64,000 nucleotides of DNA from Tateyamaria sp. syn59 (lineage in GTDB: Bacteria > Pseudomonadota > Alphaproteobacteria > Rhodobacterales > Rhodobacteraceae). Positions 1 to 11,584 of this stretch are shown one piece after another. Numbering within the stretch: position 1 is the first letter of the stretch; every line of letters starts with the position of its first letter. The position numbers and the translations under genes are program-made. Under the pieces are notes generated by a model. That model had not been told where the DNA came from. It saw nothing but the letters and a program-made list of their open reading frames with translations, and made no database searches. The stretch is taken from contig NZ_VCBA01000002.1 of NCBI RefSeq assembly GCF_007995245.1, positions 62,001-126,000 on the forward strand, in the 5' to 3' direction.

Positions 1-961
1 CCATGAGGTCGGAGATATGCTCGCCCGCGGCCAGTGCCGGGCCGATGAGATCTGCGGCGCTGCGGTTGAAACTGCGCACCTCGCCATCGGGCGAGAAGCG
101 CACCAGCGGGACGGGCAAATCCTCGAAAGAGGCCCAGCTGCCCGTTGTCCCGACACCGTTTTCAGGCGGGGGCAGCAGGTAATAGGCTTGGCGCCCGGCC
201 CCGGCATCAATTTGCGTGACAAGCACGTCAACGGACCCGTCATTCGTGCTGACTGGACTGACCGCGCCCGACGTCACGGGCACGCGGTCAAACACGGACT
301 CAAGTGTTTTGACCCGCGACCCGATCAGTTTACGGGCGCTTTCATTCATATAAAGGATCGCCCCGGTGCGACCGACCATCAGCATTGGCAAGCCTGGACC
401 GTCCGCGCCGCGCCCCTGGCCTGTGTCGGGTGCCGCCTCCAGCCGCCACAGAAGGGTGTCGTCGTCCATATGGTGAACAGCGAGGCGCATATGCCCGCGC
501 CGCGTCACAATATCTTCGCGCGCCGCACCCTCGACAGACGCCTGACCTTTCAATCGGAACAGGATACCGCCCGGGTTTGCAAACGTGTTGCGCAATGTCC
601 CGGCGAGTGTCTCACCACGCCGCGTGGCATAGGCCTGCCGCGCGGCTGCATTGGCGCGCAGCACTTCGCCATCTGCCGTGCAGACAAAACTGGGCGAGGC
701 GTCTTTTTCGATAAACGCCCCAATATTAGAGAGTGCCGCATCCTTCATCGCCTGGGACCTTCGCGCCGACAGTAGAAAGGTGAGGCCCAAGCCAAAAAAG
801 GTAAGCGCAGCGGCGAGCAGTCCGAGCTGGATCAACCGCTCAGGCGCCAACGCACCCATAACGCCCAACAAAGCGGATGCCCCCAACAGGCTGACGGCGC
901 GGTTGGACCCACGCCGTTCGGGACGGATCAAGCTAAAGGGCGTTTGCACGCTGTCGGGCAC
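1..961 (-). CDS. cckA: CckA-like PAS sensor hybrid histidine kinase, N-terminal part
   Basis: The gene runs off the left edge; about 320 residues are visible. I read it from a GTG at 961 preceded by GGTGAGG six bases upstream. Two hydrophobic segments (about residues 22-40 and 43-65) form a membrane anchor. They are followed by at least three PAS-like stretches, near residues 90 (FVCTADGEVLRANAAAR), 190 (LVGRTGAILYMNESA-like) and 285 (VRFSPDGEVRSFNRSAADL). Two transmembrane helices followed by PAS repeats is the N-terminal plan of CckA, which feeds phosphate through ChpT to CtrA. The kinase and receiver domains lie outside the window, so the name is inferred. A CtrA-type site lies about 50 bases upstream. 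Another PAS hybrid kinase is the main alternative. Confidence 0.7.
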   Translation of the reverse strand, partial: MPDSVQTPFSLIRPERRGSNRAVSLLGASALLGVMGALAPERLIQLGLLAAALTFFGLGLTFLLSARRSQAMKDAALSNIGAFIEKDASPSFVCTADGEVLRANAAARQAYATRRGETLAGTLRNTFANPGGILFRLKGQASVEGAAREDIVTRRGHMRLAVHHMDDDTLLWRLEAAPDTGQGRGADGPGLPMLMVGRTGAILYMNESARKLIGSRVKTLESVFDRVPVTSGAVSPVSTNDGSVDVLVTQIDAGAGRQAYYLLPPPENGVGTTGSWASFEDLPVPLVRFSPDGEVRSFNRSAADLIGPALAAGEHISDLM

Positions 962-1008
962 CAGACACCTCACCGTTGCGATTCGATGTGCCTTTCTGCG
1001 AGGAAAAC

Positions 1009-1027
1009 GGTTAATTGCCGCTTAACC
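1009..1027. promoter_or_regulatory. CtrA-type box upstream of the CckA-like gene
   Basis: GGTTAATTGCCGCTTAACC holds TTAA-N7-TTAA, the published CtrA consensus spacing, inside a perfect 6-bp inverted repeat. It lies 48 bases upstream of the kinase GTG start, in the gap after the RsmB-type gene. This fits autoregulation of the CckA-ChpT-CtrA relay. Binding is inferred, not shown. Confidence 0.6.
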
Positions 1028-1110
1028 GGCACCCCGTCACCTGCATGCGATGTCACCAAATCAAGGCGAAACATCTGGCAGCTATAAACCTGAGGTTGAG
1101 TAAAGCCCGC

Positions 1111-2271
1111 TCAATCGGCTCGCGTCAAGTGCGCGCTGTAAAACCCGTCGCCCCATTGATCGACTGGCTGAGTTTTTTCATGGCGCGCCACAAAAGATGA
1201 ACCTTGCCCCGCAAACCATTCCATTTGCGCGTTATTTTCACATCCCAAGATCGAGCATGTTGCGTAAACCAGTGTTCCACCGGGCGCGACAAGCGATGCG
1301 GCTTTGGTCAGGACATCGCGCTGCATAGCGCAGAATTCTTCAAGCCGCGCGGGCGTAAGCGCCCATTTCGCCTCTGGTGTGCGCCGCCAAGTTCCCGCGC
1401 CGGAGCATGGCGCATCGACAAAAACCAAATCAAACGGCGCGTGCGTGTCCACCTCTGATGCCTGGCAGATGTCAATCTTGTGCCGCCCGCGCGCGGCGCG
1501 CTCTGGCAGGTCTTTCATCCGATTGGGATCAATATCACTGGCAACGACCGCCCAGCCGCGCGCAGCCAGGGCAAGGGCCTTGCCGCCACCACCCGCGCAC
1601 AGATCCAGCGCGCGGCCCGGCTGTCCCAAGGCAGCAACGGCGGCCTGGCTCGACGCGTCCTGGATTTCGACCCACCCTTCGCGAAAAGCCGCGCTGTTGC
1701 GCAGATGTCGCGCGCCTTCGGTCACGGTCAAGGCCGTGTCGGCGCGCGGGTTTGGTACAGCCTCGATGCCCTCTTGCGCCAAAAGTGCGCGTGCTTCGGA
1801 CATGTCGCAGACGCCCAGGTTTACGCGCACCGTCACCGGGGCGCGGCCAGTCAATGCAAGCGCCATTGCCTCGGCCCGTGCACCAAGACTGTCCTCGAAT
1901 AGTGGCACCAGCCAATCGGGCAAATCCCACGCGGTTCCCTGATCGTCCGGCAGGTCATGCACAGCCCGTTCGGCGTCCGACAACGGCGCGGGCGCGTGTC
2001 CCTGACCGTCAAAAAGTGAATCGAGGTCAATCTGCTGTGCGCGCAACCTTCCGATCATCCGTGCCCGCCCTGTGCCCGCCCCGCCGCGCGCGGCGTCGCT
2101 GCGCCAGTGACGCAGAACATCAAAGACATGGTCCCGCACCGCAGCACGGTCCTTGGACCCGGCAAAGCGGCTGGAACGCGCCCATCGGCTCAGCGCCTGT
2201 TCGGCGGCCTGTCCGCCCGCAATGGCATCGAGGATGCCAATAGCTGCGGCCACACGCGCGCCCGGTGTCAT
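1111..2271 (-). CDS. RsmB/NOP-family RNA m5C methyltransferase
   Basis: 386 residues. The first ~130 resemble the NusB-like RNA-binding domain that precedes the catalytic domain in RsmB (Sun/Fmu). The SAM site is ALDLCAGGGGKA at 221-232. The two cysteines of m5C methyltransferases are present: Cys289 in DAPCSG and Cys339 in YATCS. In the family, the TCS cysteine attacks C6 of cytosine and the PCS cysteine helps release the product. The protein is shorter than E. coli RsmB (429), so the exact rRNA position is not certain. It lies between guaB (44 bases upstream) and the CckA-like gene, all leftward. Confidence 0.88.
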   Translation of the reverse strand: MTPGARVAAAIGILDAIAGGQAAEQALSRWARSSRFAGSKDRAAVRDHVFDVLRHWRSDAARGGAGTGRARMIGRLRAQQIDLDSLFDGQGHAPAPLSDAERAVHDLPDDQGTAWDLPDWLVPLFEDSLGARAEAMALALTGRAPVTVRVNLGVCDMSEARALLAQEGIEAVPNPRADTALTVTEGARHLRNSAAFREGWVEIQDASSQAAVAALGQPGRALDLCAGGGGKALALAARGWAVVASDIDPNRMKDLPERAARGRHKIDICQASEVDTHAPFDLVFVDAPCSGAGTWRRTPEAKWALTPARLEEFCAMQRDVLTKAASLVAPGGTLVYATCSILGCENNAQMEWFAGQGSSFVARHEKTQPVDQWGDGFYSAHLTRAD

Positions 2272-2315
2272 GCGGTCATGCCAACATCAACATAGCGCTG
2301 CAACATACTGTTTTC

Positions 2316-4928
<2,613 letters not shown>

Positions 4929-5001
4929 TCATGTCGTTTGACACCTTTCCCCTGCCCGCCCGGCCACTATGGTATGCGCAAGCAAGTCATCCGAGGCGTC
5001 C

Positions 5002-7038
5002 ATGAGCACCGATCCACTCGTCGTTTTCACCCCATCCGGCAAGCGCGGGCATTTTGCCGTTGGCACTCCTATTCTGACTGCTGCACGGCAGTTGGGCGTG
5101 GACCTCGATTCCGTCTGCGGCGGGCGCGGGATCTGTTCGAAATGCCAGATCACACCAAGCTATGGCGAGTTCCCGAAACATGGCGTGACGGTGGCCCAAG
5201 ACGCGCTGTCAGAGTGGAACAGCGTCGAAGAGCGTTACAAGTCCAAGCGCGGCCTGATTGATGGTCGCCGCCTCGGCTGCCAGGCCACCGTGCAAGGCGA
5301 CATCGTGATCGACGTCCCCCCCGAAAGCCAGGTGCACAAGCAGGTCGTCCGCAAACGGGCCGAGGCGCGGGACATCGTGATGAACCCCTCGACCAAGCTC
5401 TATTATGTTGAGGTGGCCGAGCCGGACATGCACGACCCCTCGGGCGATCTGGAACGGCTGGTCGCCGCCATCGAGGCCGACTGGGGCATCACCAACATCC
5501 ACGCCGATCTGCACATCCTGCAGGACCTGCAACCGGTGCTGCGCAAGGGCGACTGGAAGGTCACGGTCGCCATTCACCTCGGCGACGATGAAAACGCCCC
5601 GCGCATCATGCACACCTGGCCCGGCTACTACGAAGGAGCCGTTTACGGCCTCGCCGTCGATCTTGGCTCTACCACCATCGCGGCGCACCTTTGCGACCTG
5701 ACCAGTGGCGATGTCGTCGCCTCGTCAGGCATCATGAACCCGCAGATCCGCTTTGGCGAAGACCTTATGAGCCGCGTCAGCTACGGCATGATGAACACCG
5801 GCGGCGCAGCAGAGATGACTGCAGCCGTGCGCGAAGGGATGAACGCCCTCTTCACCCAAATCGCGACCGAGGCAGAAATCGACAAGGGGCTGATCGTCGA
5901 TGCCGTTTTCGTTTGCAACCCGGTCATGCACCACCTGCTGCTGGGCATCGACCCGTTTGAGCTGGGACAAGCACCCTTCGCGCTCGCCACATCCAACGCC
6001 CTGCGCCTGCGCGCCGACGACCTTGACCTGAACATCCACCCCTCCGCCCGCATCTACCTGCTGCCCTGCATCGCAGGCCACGTGGGCGCTGACGCCGCTG
6101 CTGTGGCGCTAAGCGAAGCACCGGACAAATCAGACGACCTGATGCTGGTCGTAGATGTCGGCACCAACGCGGAAATCCTGCTGGGCAACCGCGAGAAAGT
6201 GCTCGCCTGCTCCTCCCCCACCGGCCCCGCCTTCGAAGGGGCACAGATCAGCGCAGGCCAACGCGCCGCCCCCGGTGCTATCGAACGGGTCGAGATTGAC
6301 CCCGCGACCAAGGAACCCCGCTTCCGCATCATCGGCGTCGATATGTGGTCGGACGAAGACGGCTTCGAACAGGCCGCCGCAGACACCGGCATCACCGGCA
6401 TTTGCGGTTCGGGCATCATCGAGGCGATTGCCGAGATGCGGCTTGCGGGCGTGCTTGATGCGTCGGGCCTCATCGGCAGCGCCGAGCAAACGGGCACCGC
6501 GCGCTGCGTGCCGGACGGACGCACGCACGCCTATATGCTACACGACGGCTCTGCCACTGGCGGGCCACGCATCACCATCACCAACCCCGACATCCGCGCC
6601 ATCCAGATGGCCAAGGCCGCGCTCTATTCCGGCGCGCGGCTGCTCATGGACAAGTTCGGTGTCGATACCGTGGACCGGGTCGTACTCGCGGGGGCCTTCG
6701 GCGCGCATATCTCGTCGAAACACGCCATGGTGCTGGGCATGATCCCGGACGCCCCGCTGAACAAGGTCACCTCCGCCGGCAACGCGGCAGGCACAGGCGC
6801 GCGCATCGCGCTTCTGAACCGCGACGCAAGAGGTGAGATCGAGGACACGGTCCGCCGCATCCATAAGATCGAAACAGCGATCGAGCCGCGCTTTCAGGAG
6901 CATTTCGTCAACGCCTCCGCCATCCCCAACTCCGCCGATCCGTTCCCGATCCTGAACGGCATCGTCGATCTGCCCGATGTCAGCTTCAATACAGGAGGCG
7001 AAGCCGAAGGCGGACGCCGCCGCCGGAGACGCGCATGA
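5002..7038 (+). CDS. RACo-like 2Fe-2S/ASKHA reductive activator of corrinoid proteins (DUF4445 family)
   Basis: 678 residues. The N-terminal ferredoxin-like domain has plant-type 2Fe-2S cysteines 39, 45, 48 (VCGGRGICSKC) and 93 (RRLGCQA). The C-terminal half is an ASKHA ATPase: YGLAVDLGSTTIAAHL near 215, VVDVGTNAEILLG near 383, then GPAFEGAQISAG and CGSGIIEAI. This matches RACo/RamA-like proteins, which use ATP to reduce inactive Co(II) corrinoid cofactors of methyltransferases. In roseobacters such genes often accompany MttB-type methylamine or betaine demethylases. No corrinoid protein is visible in this window, so the partner is unknown. I prefer the start at 5002, after GAGG. The next gene overlaps by ATGA. 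Confidence 0.85.
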   Translation: MSTDPLVVFTPSGKRGHFAVGTPILTAARQLGVDLDSVCGGRGICSKCQITPSYGEFPKHGVTVAQDALSEWNSVEERYKSKRGLIDGRRLGCQATVQGDIVIDVPPESQVHKQVVRKRAEARDIVMNPSTKLYYVEVAEPDMHDPSGDLERLVAAIEADWGITNIHADLHILQDLQPVLRKGDWKVTVAIHLGDDENAPRIMHTWPGYYEGAVYGLAVDLGSTTIAAHLCDLTSGDVVASSGIMNPQIRFGEDLMSRVSYGMMNTGGAAEMTAAVREGMNALFTQIATEAEIDKGLIVDAVFVCNPVMHHLLLGIDPFELGQAPFALATSNALRLRADDLDLNIHPSARIYLLPCIAGHVGADAAAVALSEAPDKSDDLMLVVDVGTNAEILLGNREKVLACSSPTGPAFEGAQISAGQRAAPGAIERVEIDPATKEPRFRIIGVDMWSDEDGFEQAAADTGITGICGSGIIEAIAEMRLAGVLDASGLIGSAEQTGTARCVPDGRTHAYMLHDGSATGGPRITITNPDIRAIQMAKAALYSGARLLMDKFGVDTVDRVVLAGAFGAHISSKHAMVLGMIPDAPLNKVTSAGNAAGTGARIALLNRDARGEIEDTVRRIHKIETAIEPRFQEHFVNASAIPNSADPFPILNGIVDLPDVSFNTGGEAEGGRRRRRRA

Positions 7039-7871
7039 GCAATGCAGAGCAGGAGGAGTTCTGGACCTCGGACGCAGGTCCGAACTGGGTGGCCGAGCAG
7101 GAAAACATGGACGCCCTGCTGGCACCCGTCCTCGACCTCCTGCTTGACCGCACCCCACTGAAGTCAGGCGACACCGTCCTCGACATCGGCTGCGGAACCG
7201 GCGTCAGTGTAGCCGCTGCTGCCCGCATCGTCGGCGCACAAGGGCATGTCACCGGCCTCGACATCTCACAAACCATGCTCGACCTCGCGGCACAACGGAC
7301 CACGGCAAATAACACTGGTTTCCTGAAGGCCGACGCTCAAAGCCACAGCTTTGACACACCGTTCGACGCCATGATCTCCCGCTTCGGCATCATGTTCTTC
7401 GACGACACGGTCGCCGCCCTCGCCAATCTGAACACAGCCCTCGCACCCGGCGGCACGATGACCTTCGCCGCCTGGGGCCCTGCCCCGCAAAACCCTTATT
7501 TCATGGTGCCCGCCAAGGCGGCCATCGGCGTGCTAGGCGAGATGCCCAAGGTCGACCGCACCCTGCCCGGCCCCTTCGCGTTCGAAGACAGCGCGCGGGT
7601 TCTAGGCATGATGACCCGAGCCGGGCTGAGTGATCCGGGCGTCGAAACGGTCCACCTCGATCTCACCGCTCCGGGCGACGCCACCGAGACAGCCGCCCTG
7701 CTGCTCAAGATCGGACCGGCCCAAAGAGCCATCGCACATCACGAGGCCGACGCCGCAGCGACAGCACGTGTGCAGGAGGCTGTCGCCAACGCCATATCGC
7801 AATTCGACACCGACCTCGGCCTGCGCATCCCCGCCTGCATCCACATCTATACGGCACGCAAACCCGCTTGA
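7035..7871 (+). CDS. Class I SAM-dependent methyltransferase
   Basis: 278 residues. Its ATG overlaps the stop of the ASKHA activase (ATGA), so the two are probably co-translated. Motif I is VLDIGCGTG at about 48-56. The acidic residue of motif II is in HVTGLDISQTML, and DAMISRFGIMFFDD follows. This is the UbiE/Methyltransf_11 type. The length suggests a small-molecule substrate, but nothing in the sequence names it. Coupling to a corrinoid-activase gene suggests one-carbon or methylated-compound metabolism; that is context only. Confidence 0.85.
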   Translation: MSNAEQEEFWTSDAGPNWVAEQENMDALLAPVLDLLLDRTPLKSGDTVLDIGCGTGVSVAAAARIVGAQGHVTGLDISQTMLDLAAQRTTANNTGFLKADAQSHSFDTPFDAMISRFGIMFFDDTVAALANLNTALAPGGTMTFAAWGPAPQNPYFMVPAKAAIGVLGEMPKVDRTLPGPFAFEDSARVLGMMTRAGLSDPGVETVHLDLTAPGDATETAALLLKIGPAQRAIAHHEADAAATARVQEAVANAISQFDTDLGLRIPACIHIYTARKPA

Positions 7872-7907
7872 CGCCAGCGGCCCCCACGCCTATCCCAACC
7901 TCCGAGC

Positions 7908-7981
7908 GCGGGTATGGTGAAAAGGTATCACGGCAGCTTCCCAAGCTTTAGTTACGGGTTCGATTCCCGTTACCCGCTCCA
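7908..7981 (+). tRNA. tRNA-Gly (anticodon CCC)
   Basis: A full cloverleaf with encoded CCA. The acceptor stem is GCGGGTA/TACCCGC with discriminator T, the D stem is GTGA/TCAC, the anticodon loop is TTCCCAA, and the T arm is ACGGG-TTCGATT-CCCGT. The anticodon stem (GCAGC/GCTTT) has a C-T mismatch at 28-42 and a G-T pair at 27-43, which is weaker than usual. It reads GGG codons. It starts 37 bases after the methyltransferase stop. Confidence 0.93.
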
Positions 7982-8068
7982 GTTCTCCTTCACAGTTCCG
8001 TGCACCTGCTGACGCACGCCTTGCTCTTCGGAACCAATCGGTCCACCTGTAAGCCGAGGAGACGCTCT

Positions 8069-8311
8069 ATGTCACATCCCAACGCCCTGCAGATCGCCAC
8101 GGACCGCACAGTTGTCAAACGCGCCGCCAAGATCGCATTCGTGGTGGGCGTCATCATTGCCATGATCAACCACGGCGACCGGATCACCTCCGGCACCATG
8201 GACGCGGTGGCATGGGCCAAATGCGCACTGACCTTCCTTGTGCCCTATTCCGTCTCCACCTACTCTTCGGTCATGGCCGTACGGGAGCGGCTGCAAAGCC
8301 TCGGGGACTAA
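8069..8311 (+). CDS. Small NrtS-like membrane protein
   Basis: 80 residues with two predicted membrane helices, about 24-41 (KIAFVVGVIIAMINHGDRI) and 50-67 (WAKCALTFLVPYSVSTYSSV). INHGDRI and LTFLVPYSVSTYSSV are the features I associate with the NrtS family of very small nitrate/nitrite transporters first described in cyanobacteria. The start at 8069 follows GAGGAG; a longer frame from 8000 adds non-conserved residues and has no better ribosome site. It ends 6 bases before the sulfatase-like gene. Nitrate transport is a family inference. Confidence 0.65.
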   Translation: MSHPNALQIATDRTVVKRAAKIAFVVGVIIAMINHGDRITSGTMDAVAWAKCALTFLVPYSVSTYSSVMAVRERLQSLGD

Positions 8312-8317
8312 CCTACC

Positions 8318-9961
8318 TTGAACATTCTGTTTGTGATGTATGATCAGCTGAGGTTCGACTACCTCAGCTGCGCCGGACATCCGCACCTGCACACCCCCAA
8401 CTTCGACCAGATCGCGGCCATGGGCGTACGCTTCACCAATGCCTATGTGCAGTCACCCATCTGCGGCGGCTCGCGCATGTGCTTTTACACGGGCCGCTAT
8501 GCGTCTTCCCACGGCGCCCACTGGAACGGCTTTCCGCTCAAGGTGGGTGAGCAGACGCTCGGCGACCACCTGCGCAAGATCAGCATGTCCTGCCACCTGA
8601 TCGGCAAGACGCACATGACCGTCGATGGCGAAGGGATGGAACGACTTGGCCTCGACCCGGACAGCCTCATCGGCGTGCGCACCTCCGAATGCGGCTTTGA
8701 TCCATGGGTGCGCGATGACGGGCTCTGGGCCGAAGGACCGGACGGCTTTTATGACGAAAGACGAAGCCCTTACAACGAATACCTCAAGTCAAAAGGCTAC
8801 GACGGCACCAACCCCTGGGCCGACTACGCCAATGCCGGGGTCAAGGACGGTCAAATCGCATCGGGCTGGTTCTTCGACAACACCGACCTGCCCGCCAATA
8901 TCCGCGAGGAAGACAGCGAAACACCCTGGCTCACCACCGAAGCCATCCGCTTCATCGACCAGGCGCAGGGCCCGTGGTGCGCGCACCTGAGCTACATCAA
9001 ACCGCACTGGCCCTACATCGTCCCGGCACCCTACCACGCCATGTACGGCACCGAACACGTACCACCCGCCACCCGCGCCGATGAGGAAACCGAAGAGGCG
9101 CACCCGGTCTACGACGCTTTCATGAACGGCCCCGTCGGCCGCGCCTTCCAAGACGAGGAGGTGCGGAACAAGGTCATCCCCGCCTATATGGGGCTGATCA
9201 AGCAATGCGACGACCAACTCGGCCGCCTGCTCCACCACCTCGAGGCGACCGGTCGGATGCAGGACACCATGATTGTGCTCACCTCCGATCATGGCGACTA
9301 CCTGGGCGACCACTGGCTGGGCGAAAAAAACCTGTTCCACGACCCGTCGGTCAAAGTGCCGATGATCCTCTATGACCCGCGCGAGACGGCAAAGGGCACA
9401 CGCGGCACCACCTGCGACGCATTGGTCGAATCCATCGACCTCGCCGCAACCTTCATCGACGCAGCGGACGGCACCGTCCCCGACCACATCATCGAAGGGC
9501 GCAGCCTCCTGCCCTGGCTGCGCGGCGAAACACCGGAATGGCGCGACTACGCCATCTCCGAATACGACTTCTCAGCAACACCCGTTGCGGTAAAACTCGG
9601 ACTGGAACCGCGCGACTGCCGCCTCTTCATGGTCTTCGACGGACGCTACAAACTGATGCACTGCGCCGCCCCCGGCTTGCGCAACATGCTCTTCGACCTG
9701 GAAACCGACCCCGACGAGCTGCACGACCTCGCCAAAACCGACGCCCACCGCGACATCGAAGCCCGCCTTCTCGCACACCTCCACGACTGGGGCCTGCGCA
9801 TGTCCCAACGCACCACTCGGTCCGAAGATCAGATCAAAGCCATGCGCGGCGCCTCGACAGGCAAAGGCATCCTCATCCACCTCAAGGACGGGTCAGAAGT
9901 CGATGAAAAGCTAACACAAAAATACCGCGGCCCCGCCCGTCAGGACCACCTCAAAGACTAG
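8318..9961 (+). CDS. Sulfatase-like / phosphonate monoester hydrolase-like enzyme
   Basis: 547 residues of the alkaline-phosphatase superfamily. The start is a TTG at 8318 after GGGGA. It must include MNILFVMYDQ because Asp9 is the expected first metal ligand. The nucleophile segment is SPICGGSRMCFYTGRYASS. Cys49 would be converted to formylglycine, but the motif reads C-G-G-S-R rather than CxPSR or CxASR. TSDHGDYLGDHWLGEKN carries the later metal-binding Asp-His and a lysine. The CFYTGRY context and length resemble phosphonate monoester hydrolases and promiscuous roseobacter arylsulfatases. No signal peptide, so cytoplasmic. Substrate unknown. Confidence 0.82.
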   Translation: MNILFVMYDQLRFDYLSCAGHPHLHTPNFDQIAAMGVRFTNAYVQSPICGGSRMCFYTGRYASSHGAHWNGFPLKVGEQTLGDHLRKISMSCHLIGKTHMTVDGEGMERLGLDPDSLIGVRTSECGFDPWVRDDGLWAEGPDGFYDERRSPYNEYLKSKGYDGTNPWADYANAGVKDGQIASGWFFDNTDLPANIREEDSETPWLTTEAIRFIDQAQGPWCAHLSYIKPHWPYIVPAPYHAMYGTEHVPPATRADEETEEAHPVYDAFMNGPVGRAFQDEEVRNKVIPAYMGLIKQCDDQLGRLLHHLEATGRMQDTMIVLTSDHGDYLGDHWLGEKNLFHDPSVKVPMILYDPRETAKGTRGTTCDALVESIDLAATFIDAADGTVPDHIIEGRSLLPWLRGETPEWRDYAISEYDFSATPVAVKLGLEPRDCRLFMVFDGRYKLMHCAAPGLRNMLFDLETDPDELHDLAKTDAHRDIEARLLAHLHDWGLRMSQRTTRSEDQIKAMRGASTGKGILIHLKDGSEVDEKLTQKYRGPARQDHLKD

Positions 9962-9964
9962 CGG

Positions 9965-11584
9965 TTATCCGATCAGCACCCCGCCAAACTCTTCGCGCAG
10001 GTTCCGCTTCAGCACCTTGCCGGTCGCATTGCGTGGCAGCACGTCGGTGAACACCACCTTGTCCGGCACCTGCCACTTGGCGATCTTGCCGTCGAACACC
10101 TCCAGCACCTCCGCCTCCGACGGGCTCTGCCCCTCGGCCGCAACAGCCACCAGCACGGGCCGTTCGTCCCATTTCTCATGCCGCGCCCCGATCACGGCGG
10201 CATCGGCCAAAGCCGGATGCGCAATCGCGATGTTCTCCAGATCGACGGACGAAATCCACTCGCCGCCCGACTTGATGATGTCCTTCGACCGATCCTTGAT
10301 CGACAGGTAGCCATCGGGGTCCAGCGTCGCCACATCGCCGGTATCAAACCACCCATTCGTCAGCGTCTCGTCCACGCTCTTGTGGAAATAGCTGTCCAGG
10401 ATCCAATGCCCCCGCACCATCAGCGCCCCCTGCGCCTCCCCATCATGGGGCAGCGGGTTGCCGTCATCATCCATGATCTCCAGCTCGACCCCCCAGGGCG
10501 GACGGCCCTGGTTCTCACGCAGCTTGTGCTGCGCATCGATCGGTAGATCGGCGTGCTTGGCCAGAGGCTGATTGGACGAGCCCAAAGGCGACATCTCGGT
10601 CATGCCCCAGGCATGGATCAACTCCACATCGTATTTCTCGCGGAAGGCCGCAATCATCGACGGCGGACAGGCCGACCCACCCACAACCGTCCGCTTCAAG
10701 GACGCCAGCTGAGACCCCGACGCCTCCGCCTCGCCCAGCAGGCCCAACCAGATCGTCGGCACGCCAAGCGCAATCGACACCTTGCATCCGTCAATCAGTT
10801 TCACCAGCGAAGGCCCGTCCAGTCCCGGCCCCGGCAACACCATCCGCGCACCCACCTGCGCACAGGCATAGGGCGTGCCCCAGGCGTTCACATGGAACAT
10901 CGGCACCACGGGCAAGGCGACATCACGGGCCGAAAATCCGATGCAATCCGGCGTGTTCGACGCAAACGCATGCAAGACAGTCGAGCGGTGGGAATACAAA
11001 ACCCCCTTCGGGTTCCCGGTCGTCCCGGACGTATAGCATAGCGATGAGGCGGTGTTTTCATCGAACTCAGGCCACGCGAAATCTGGCGCGCCAGAGGCCA
11101 CCAACTCATCATAGAACTCCAGCCCGTCAATTTCAGCCGCCGCCGCCTCGTCCCGGCCCTCCATCAACACGATATGCTTCACGCCGGGGATCTTGTCCCG
11201 GATCGCCTTCACCAGCGGCACGAAAGTGCGGTCGATGAACAGAACCCGATCCTCGGCATGGTTGATGATGTAAATCAGCTGTTCCGGAAACAGGCGCGGA
11301 TTGATCGTGTGGCACACCAGCCCGGCCCCAGACACGCCAAAGTAGATCTCCAGATGCCGCCGGTTGTTCCACGCGATGGTGGCACAGCGCGCCTGCGGCT
11401 CCAGTCCCAGCTTCAACAGCGCATCGCCCAGCCGCCGACTGTTGGCGCCCACCTGCCCCCAGGTCGTCTCCTCAAGGCCGCCGCCGGTATTCACGGACGT
11501 GATCACCGTGTCGGCATGATACCGCGCTGCATGGTCGACCAGCGATCCAATGGTCAGGGGATAGTTCATCATTTGGCCAAGCAT
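9965..11584 (-). CDS. Acyl-CoA ligase, DmdB-like
   Basis: 539 residues of the ANL family, which forms an acyl-AMP and then an acyl-CoA. YTSGTTGNPKGVLYSH is the P-loop. GWFDTGDVATLDPDGYLSIK, DRSKDIIKSGGEWIS and a C-terminal RNATGKVLKR with the catalytic lysine follow. The length, the MLGQMM beginning and CHTINPRLFPEQ resemble DmdB, the 3-methylmercaptopropionyl-CoA ligase of DMSP demethylation. Medium- or long-chain fatty acid ligases are close relatives, and no dmdA, dmdC or dmdD is nearby. The start follows GGGAGG. It converges on the sulfatase-like gene with 3 bases between stops. Confidence 0.82.
   Translation of the reverse strand: MLGQMMNYPLTIGSLVDHAARYHADTVITSVNTGGGLEETTWGQVGANSRRLGDALLKLGLEPQARCATIAWNNRRHLEIYFGVSGAGLVCHTINPRLFPEQLIYIINHAEDRVLFIDRTFVPLVKAIRDKIPGVKHIVLMEGRDEAAAAEIDGLEFYDELVASGAPDFAWPEFDENTASSLCYTSGTTGNPKGVLYSHRSTVLHAFASNTPDCIGFSARDVALPVVPMFHVNAWGTPYACAQVGARMVLPGPGLDGPSLVKLIDGCKVSIALGVPTIWLGLLGEAEASGSQLASLKRTVVGGSACPPSMIAAFREKYDVELIHAWGMTEMSPLGSSNQPLAKHADLPIDAQHKLRENQGRPPWGVELEIMDDDGNPLPHDGEAQGALMVRGHWILDSYFHKSVDETLTNGWFDTGDVATLDPDGYLSIKDRSKDIIKSGGEWISSVDLENIAIAHPALADAAVIGARHEKWDERPVLVAVAAEGQSPSEAEVLEVFDGKIAKWQVPDKVVFTDVLPRNATGKVLKRNLREEFGGVLIG

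Noticed and set aside
9965-11584. A DMSP demethylation cluster
   Set aside because: The ligase resembles DmdB, but no dmdA, dmdC or dmdD gene is present in the window, so pathway assignment is not supported.
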